From positions 19,210,146 to 19,274,145 of the forward strand of contig CM075773.1 of the NCBI GenBank assembly GCA_037974665.1: a stretch of DNA of 64,000 bases, in the 5' to 3' direction. Source of the DNA: Ehretia macrophylla. Its lineage: Eukaryota > Streptophyta > Magnoliopsida > Boraginales > Ehretiaceae. Below, piece by piece: positions 58,127 to 64,000 of the stretch. Position numbers and translations under genes: made by a program. Within the stretch, counting starts at the first letter, position 1. Each line of letters begins with the position of its first letter. A model generated the notes under the pieces. It was not told the DNA's origin, ran no database searches, and worked only from the letters and a program-made list of their open reading frames with translations.

Positions 58127-59829
58127 ATGCTGTGGGCCGCGTAACTCCTTACGGATCAAAAGTTATGGGCTCCGGAGCGACGGAGACCTGGTCCCAAGCC
58201 CTGCGCCCTCGGTTTGCGGGCCCAGCCTCCACGCGAAGCGAAGCTGTCTCGCCCAAGGTGCCGCGGGATTCGGTAACAGAATTGGGACGGATTGGGTTGT
58301 CGCCCTTTTCGCGGCGCACGACGTACGATCCGGGACGAAAAAACAGCGCAAAAGAAGAAAAGTGTCCCGAAACTGATGAAAACGTTCGATTTTGGGCTCC
58401 GAAAAAATACACAGCGAAGCAAGGCTTAGCTGTCCCGTCGTAGAGCTCTCGGAGAGCTTTCCAACGGTATGCTGTGGGCCGCGTAACTCTTTACGGATCA
58501 AATGTTATGGGCTCCGGAGCGACGGCGACCTGGTCCCAAGCCCAGCGCCCTCGGCTTGCGAGCCCAGCCTCCACGCGAAGCGAAGCTGTCTCGCCCAAGG
58601 TGCCGCGGGATTCGGTAACAGAAATGGGGCGGATTGTGTTGTCGCCCATCTCGCGACGCACGATCCGGGACCGAAAAACATCTTAAAAGCATAAAAGTGC
58701 CTCGAAACTAATGAAAACGTTCGATTTTGGGCTCCGAAAAAAGGCCCAGCGAAGCTTTGCTTAGTTGTCCCGTCGTAGAGCTCTCGGAGAGCTTTCCAAC
58801 GGTATGCTGTGGGCCGCGTAACTCTTTACGGATCAAAAGTTGTGGGCTCTGGAGCGACGGAGACCTGGTCCCAAGCCCCACGCCCTCGGTTTGCGGGCCC
58901 AGCCTCTACGCGAAGCGAAGCTGTCTCGCCCAAGGTGCCGCCGGATTCGGTAACAAAAATGGAACGGATTGGGTTGTCGCCCTTTTCGCGGCGCACGACT
59001 TAGGACACGGGACGGAAAAATAGCACAAAAGAAGAAAAGTGTCCTGAAACTGATGAAATCGTTCGATTTTGGGCTCCGAAAAAAGGCCCAGCGAAGAAAA
59101 GCTTGGCTGTCCCGTCGTGGAGCTCTCGGAGAGCTTTCCAATGGTATGCTGTGGGCCGCGTAACTTCTAACGGATCAAAACGTATGGGCTCCGGAGCGAC
59201 GGAGACCTGGTCCCAAGCCCCACGCCCTCGGTTTGCGGGTCCTGCCTCTACGTGAAGCGAAGCTGTCTCGACCAAGGTTCCACGGGATTCGGTAACAGAA
59301 TTGGGACGGATTGGGTTGTCGCCCTTTTCGCGGCGCATGACGTACGATCCGGGACGGAAAAACAGCGTGAAAGAAGAAAAATGTCCCGAAACTGATGAAA
59401 ATGTTATATTTTCGGCTCCGAAAAAAGGCACAGCAAAGCAAAGCTTGGATGTCCCGTCGTAGAGCTCTCGGAGAGCTTTCCAACGGTATGCTGTGGGCTG
59501 CGTAACTCTTTACGAATCAAAAGTTATGGGCTTCGGAGCGACGGAGACTTGGTCGCAAGCCCCACGCCCTCGGTTTGCGGGCCCAGCCTCTACGCGAATC
59601 GAAGCTGTCTCGCCCAAGGTGTCGCGGGATTCGGTAACATAATTGGGACGGATTGGGTTGTCGCCCTTTTCGCGGCGCACGACGTACGATCCGGGACGGA
59701 AAAACAGCGCAAAAGAAGAAAAGTGTCCCGAAACTGATGAAAACGTTCGATTTTGGGCTCCGAAAAAAGGCACATCGAAGCAAAGCTTAGCTGTCCCGTC
59801 GTAGAGCGCTCGGAGAGGTTTCCAACGGG
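58127..59829 (+). repeat. Higher-order unit 2 of segment 12 (1,703 bp)
   Basis: Monomers D 58127, E 58469, A 58804, B 59146 and C 59488. Position E is occupied by a divergent D-subfamily monomer of 335 bp, which explains the short unit. Position D shares gaaaaaatacacagcg with position D of unit 3. Confidence 0.75.
58469..58803 (+). repeat. 335-bp D-subfamily monomer, one 7-mer copy lost
   Basis: Reads tctcgcgacgcacgatcc where other D copies have cgcacgacgcacgatcc: one of two perfect 7-bp repeats is missing. Other D marks are present: ggcttgcgagcccag, gcctccacgcg, attgtgttgtcg, gggaccgaaaaac and gtgcctcg. It sits in position E of unit 2. Confidence 0.9.
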
Positions 59830-61539
59830 ATGCTGTGTGCCGCGTAACTCTTTTCTGATCAAATGTTTTGCCCTCCGGAGCGACGGAGACCTGGTCCCAA
59901 GCCCCACGCCCTCGGTTTGCGGGCCCAGCCTCTACGCGAATCGAAGCTGTCTCACCCAAGGTGTCGCGGGCTTCGTTAACAAAACTGGGAGGGATTGGGA
60001 TTTCGGCCTTTTCGCGGCGCACGACGTACGATCCGGGACGAAAAAACAGCGCAAAAGAATAAAGTCGTCCCGAAACTGATGTAGACGTTCGATTTTGGGC
60101 TCCGAAAAAATACACAGCGAAGCAAGGCTTAGCTGTCCCGTCGTAGAGCTCTCGAAGAGCTTTCCAACGGTATGCTGTGGGCCGCGTAACTCTTTACGGA
60201 CCAAGTGTGATGGGCTCCGGCGCGACGGAGACCTTGTACCAAGCCCCACGCCCTCGGTTTGTGGGCCCAGCCTCGACGCGAAGCGAAGCTGTCTCGACCA
60301 ATGTGCCGCGGGATTCGTTAACAAAAATGGGACGGATTGGGTTGTCGCCGTTTTCGCGGCGCACGACGTACGATCCGGGACGGAAAAACAGCGCAAAAGA
60401 ATAAAAGTGTCCCGAAACTGATGAAAACGTTCGATTTTGGGCTCCGAAAAAAGGCCCAGCGAAGCGAAGCTTGCTTGTCCCATCGTAGAGCTCTCGAAGA
60501 GCTTTCCAACGGTATGCTGTGGGCCGCGTAACTCTTTACGGATCAAAAGTTATGGGCTCTGGAGCGACGGAGACCTGGTCCCAAGCCCCACGCCCTCGGT
60601 TTGCGGGCCCAGCCTCTACGCGAAGCGAAGCTGTCTTGCCCAAGGGGCCGCCGGATTCGGTAACAAAAATGGAACGGATTGGGTTGTCGCCCTTTTCGCG
60701 GCGCACGACTTAGGATCCGGGACGGAAAAATAGCACAAAAGAAGAAAAGTGTCCTGAAACTGATGAAATCGTTCGATTTTGGGCTCCGAAAAAAGGCCCA
60801 GCGAAGAAAAGCTTGGCTGTCCCGTCGTAGAGCTCTCGGAGAGCTTTCCAACGGTATGCTGTGGGCCGTGTAACTACTTGCGGATCAAAAGTTATCAGCT
60901 CCGGAGCGACGGAGACCTGGTCCCAAGCCCCACGCCCTCGGTTTGCGGGTCCAGCCTCTACGCGAAGCGAAGTTGTCTCGCCCAAGGTTCCACGGGATTC
61001 GGTAACAGAATTGGGACGGATTGGGTTGTCGCCCTTTTCGCGGCGCACGACGTACGATCCGGGACGGAAAAACAGCGTGAAAGAAGAAAAATGTCCCGAA
61101 ACTGATGAAAATGTTATATTTTCGGCTCCGAAAAAAGGCACAGCAAAGCAAAGCTTGGATGTCCCGTCGTAGAGCTCTCGGAGAGCTTTCCAACGGTATG
61201 CTGTGGGCTGCGTAACTCTTTACGAATCAAAAGTTATGGGCTTCGGAGCTACGGAGACTTGGTCGCAAGCCCCACGCCCTCGGTTTGCGGGCCCAGCCTC
61301 TACGCGAATCGAAGCTGTCTCGCCCAAGGTGTCGCGGGATTCGGTAACAGAATTGGGACGGATTGGGTTGTCGCCCTTTTCGCGGCGCACGACGTACGAT
61401 CCGGGACGGAAAAACAGCGCAAAAGAAGAAAAGTGTCGCGAAACTGATGAAAACGTTCGATTTTGGGCTCCGAAAAAAGGCACAGCGAAGCAAATCTTAG
61501 CTGTCCCGTCGTAGAGCTCTCGGAGAGCTTTCCAACGGG
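59830..61539 (+). repeat. Higher-order unit 3 of segment 12 (1,710 bp)
   Basis: Monomers D 59830, E 60172, A 60514, B 60856 and C 61198. D is rich in private changes (ttttctgatc, gttttgccctcc, gggagggattggg). A has ctgtcttgcccaagg, also seen in the 39664 monomer. C has gagctacgg, shared only with unit 4. Confidence 0.8.
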
Positions 61540-63249
61540 ATGCTGTGGGCCGCGTAACTCTTTACGGATCAAAAGTTATGGGCTCCGGAGCGACGGAGAC
61601 CTGGTCCCAAGCCCCACGCCCTCGGTTTGCGGGCCCAGCCTCTACGCGAATCGAAGCTGTCTCGCCCAAGTTGTCGCGGGATTCGGTAACAGAATTGGGA
61701 CGGATTGGGTTGTCGCCCTTTTCGCGGCGCACGACGTACGATCCGGGACGGAAAAACAGCGCAAAAGAAGAAAAGTGTCCCGAAACTGATGAAAACGTTC
61801 GATTTTGGGCTCCGAAAAAAGGCACAGCGAAGCAAGGCTTAGCTGTCCCATCGTAGAGCTCTCGGAGAGCTTTCCAACGGTATGCTGTGGGCCGCGTAAC
61901 TCTTTACGGATCAAATGTTATGGGCTCCGGAGCGACGGAGACCTGGTCCCAAGCCCCACGCCCTCGGTTTGTGGGCCCAGCCTCGACGCGAAGCGAAGCT
62001 GTCTCGCCCAATGTGCCGCGGGATTCGTTAACAAAAATGGGACGGATTGGGTTGTCGCCGTTTTCGCGGCGCACGACGTACGATCCGGGACGGAAAAACA
62101 GCGCAAAAGAATAAAAGTGTCCCGAAACTGATGAAAACGTTCGATTTTGGGCTCCGAAAAAAGGCCCAGCGAAGCGAAGCTTGCTTGTCCCATCGTAGAG
62201 CTCTCGAAGAGCTTTCCAACGGTATGCTGTGGGCCGCGTAACTCTTTACGGATCAAAAGTTATGGGCTCTGGAGCGACGGAGACCTGGTCCCAAGCCCCA
62301 CGCCCTCGGTTTGCGGGCCCAGCCTCTACGCGAAGCGAAGCTGTCTCGCCCAAGGTGCCGCCGGATTCGGTAACAAAAATGGAACGGATTGGGTTGTCGC
62401 CCTTTTCGCGGCGCACGACTTAGGATCCGGGACGGAAAAATAGCACAAAAGAAGAAAAGTGTCCTGAAACTGATGAAATCGTTCGATTTTGGGCTCCGAA
62501 AAAAGGCCTAGCGAAGAAAAGCTTGGCTGTCCCGTCGTAGAGCTCTCGGAGAGCTTTCCAACGGTATGCTGTGGGCCGCGTAACTTTTTACGGATCAAAA
62601 GTTATGGGCTCCGGAGCGACGGAGACCTGGTCCCAAGCCCCACGCCCTCGGTTTGCGGGTCCAGCCTCTACGCGAATCGAAGCTGTCTCGCCCAAGGTTC
62701 CACGGGATTCGGTAACAGAATTGGGACGGATTGGGTTGTCGCCCTTTTCGCGGCGCACGACGTACGATCCGGGACGGAAAAACAGCGTGAAAGAAGAAAA
62801 ATGTCCCGAAACTGATGAAAATGTTATATTTTCGGCTCCGAAAAAAGGCACAGCAAAGCAAAGCTTGGATGTCCCGTCGTAGAGCTCTCGGAGAGCTTTC
62901 CAACGGTATGCTGTGGGCTGCGTAACTCTTTACGAATCAAAAGTTATGGGCTTCGGAGCTACGGAGACTTGGTCGCAAGCCCCACGCCCTCGGTTTGCGG
63001 GCCCAGCCTCTACGCGAATCGAAGCTGTCTCGCCCAAGGTGTCGCGGGATTCGGTAACAGAATTGGGACGGATTGGGTTGTCGCCCTTTTCGCGGCGCAC
63101 GACGTACGATCCGGGACGGAAAAACAGCGCAAAAGAAGAAAAGTGTCCCGAAACTGATGAAAACGTTCGATTTTGGGCTCCGAAAAAAGGCACAGCGAAG
63201 CATTGCTTGGCTGTCCCGTCGTAGAGCTCTCGGAGAGCTTTCCAACGGT
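61540..63249 (+). repeat. Higher-order unit 4 of segment 12 (1,710 bp)
   Basis: Monomers D 61540, E 61882, A 62224, B 62566 and C 62908. E, A and C are nearly the same as in unit 3, including cgttaacaaa and gtcgccgttttcg in E and gagctacgg in C. This makes units 3 and 4 the youngest-looking pair. Confidence 0.8.
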
Positions 63250-64000
63250 ATGCTGTGGGCCGCGTAACTCTTTACGGATCAAAAGTTATGGGCTCCGGAG
63301 CGACGGAGACCTGGTACCAAGCCCCACGCCCTCGGTTTGCGGGCCCAGCCTCTACGCGAATCGAAGCTGTCTCACCCAAGGTGCCGCGGGATTCGGTAAC
63401 AAAATTGGGACGGATTGGGTTGTCGCCCTTTTCGCGGCGCACGACGTACGATCCGGGACGGAAAAACAGCGTAAAAGAAGAAAAGTGTCCCGAAACTGAT
63501 GAAAACGTTCGGTTTTGGGCTCCGAAAAAAGGCACAGCGAAGCGGAGCTTGGCTGTCCCGTCGTGGAGCTCTCGGAGAGCTTTCCAACGGTATACTGTGG
63601 GCCGCGTAACTCTTTACCGATCAAAAGTTATGGGCTCCGGAGCGACGGAGACCTGGTCCCAAGCCCCACGCCCTCGGTTTGTGGGCCCAGCCTCTACGCG
63701 AAGCGAAGCTGTCTCGCCCAAGGTGCCGCGGGATTCGGTAACAAAAATTGGACGGATTGGGTTGTCGCCCTTTTCGCGGCGCACGACGTACGATCCGGGA
63801 CGGAAAAACATCGCGAAAGAAGAAAAATGTCCCGAAACTGATGAAAACGTTCGATTTTGGGCTCCGAAAAAAGGCCCAGCGAAGCGAAGCTTGCTTGTCC
63901 CATCGTAGAGCTCTCGGAGAGCTTTCCAACGGTATGCTGTGGGCCGCGTAACTCTTTACGGATCAAAAGTTATGGGCTCTGGAGCGACGGAAACCTGTCC
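63250..64000 (+). repeat. Partial higher-order unit 5 of segment 12
   Basis: Monomers D 63250 and E 63592, then 67 bp of a monomer that begins with gggctctggagc as expected for position A. D has lost the usual stop (cgtcgtgg for cgtcgtag at about 63562), which joins two monomers into one reading frame. The unit continues past the window. Confidence 0.65.

Larger units (their letters stand above)
1..64000 (+). repeat. 342-bp satellite DNA array, 187 full monomers plus a 67-bp partial
   Basis: The start phrase atgctgtgggccgcgtaac, or a close variant, recurs every 342 bp from base 1 to base 63934. Of 187 complete monomers, 173 are 342 bp, twelve 341 bp, one 340 bp and one 335 bp; 187 x 342 minus the 21 missing bases equals 63,933, exactly the distance from the first to the last monomer start. 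All monomers lie in the same orientation and no spacer or insertion interrupts them. Monomers differ mostly by scattered substitutions. Such arrays are known from eukaryotic centromeric, pericentromeric and subtelomeric heterochromatin; which of these applies is not visible here. Both array ends lie outside the window. Confidence 0.98.
56418..64000 (+). repeat. Array segment 12: 5-monomer higher-order repeat D-E-A-B-C, about 4.4 units
   Basis: Position-specific markers recur every five monomers. A has gggctctggagc with ttaggatcc or ttaggacac and gaaaaatag. B has aaggttccgcggg or aaggttccacggg with gttatattttcgg. C has gggctgcgtaac, cgaatcaaaag and gggcttcgg. D ends in cgaagcaagg in most copies. 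E has caaatgttatggg or gcctcgacgcg in most copies. Full units start at 56418, 58127, 59830 and 61540, with a partial unit at 63250. Confidence 0.85.

Noticed and set aside
63255-63908. 217-codon reading frame spanning two monomers
   Set aside because: It exists because the usual stop in cgtcgtag became cgtcgtgg in one monomer. The translation is the same repeat peptide twice, starts at GTG, and has no sign of a promoter or coding constraint.
1-64000. CRISPR array or bacterial repeat-protein gene
   Set aside because: The period is 342 bp with no unique spacers, and conserved stops in nearly every monomer leave no frame open along the array.
1-64000. CENP-B box
   Set aside because: I looked for ttcg followed at the correct spacing by a and cggg on both strands of the typical monomer and found no match.
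1-64000. 5S rDNA, rDNA spacer or tRNA tandem repeat
   Set aside because: The monomer contains no recognisable 5S core and no convincing A-box/B-box pair. An rDNA spacer subrepeat cannot be fully excluded, but no rRNA gene is present and 64 kb without one argues against it.
1-64000. Inserted transposon, telomere repeat or inverted segment
   Set aside because: Monomer starts account for every base with only 21 missing positions, so there is no room for an insertion. All monomers read in one direction, and no ttaggg or tttaggg run occurs.

Overview
The whole window is one uninterrupted tandem array of a 342-bp satellite repeat. I count 187 complete monomers plus the first 67 bp of a 188th (phase set by the conserved start atgctgtgggccgcgtaac at base 1), all head-to-tail on the same strand. 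By my reading 173 monomers are exactly 342 bp, twelve are 341 bp, one is 340 bp and one is 335 bp; these lengths sum to the observed coordinates. I see no gene, RNA gene, mobile element, inverted monomer or unique spacer. The many short reading frames are periodic by-products: 342 is a multiple of 3, so each monomer repeats the same frames, but conserved stops (for example the tag in cgtcgtag) close them in nearly every monomer.

A homogeneous array of this size and monomer length points to eukaryotic nuclear heterochromatin (centromeric, pericentromeric or subtelomeric). The host cannot be named from the sequence. A plant is plausible, because 342 bp is twice 171 bp and the phrases ctttccaacgg and aaaagttatg remind me of plant repeats, but this is memory, not a search. 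A typical monomer is about 56% GC with roughly 36 CpG sites. It has a GC-rich front (offsets about 41-210) and an A-tract-rich back (about 211-282) in which A/T tracts recur about every 10.6 bp.

The array is structured at higher levels. Left to right: 1-1.7 kb mixed monomers; 1.7-6.2 kb with overlapping 6- and 8-monomer duplications; 6.2-16.4 kb mixed, containing a divergent subfamily (here D); 16.4-20.5 kb with 7- and 11-monomer echoes of a W-X-Y-Z module; 20.5-29.4 kb a 14-monomer duplication (offset 4,787 bp); 29.4-32.8 kb a 5-monomer higher-order repeat (1,710 bp, two units); 32.8-37.6 kb mixed; 37.6-39.7 kb a transition; 39.7-49.9 kb a different set of subfamilies with a 15-monomer duplication (offset 5,129-5,130 bp, including about 870 bp identical by eye); 49.9-56.4 kb mixed with a 4-monomer echo; 56.4-64 kb a second, unrelated 5-monomer higher-order repeat (1,710 bp, about 4.4 units) that runs off the window. 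Diversity between monomers includes many CpG-to-TpG/CpA changes, front/back mosaics, recurrent small deletions without net insertions, and several tight clusters of substitutions to C or G that could be real or assembly error.
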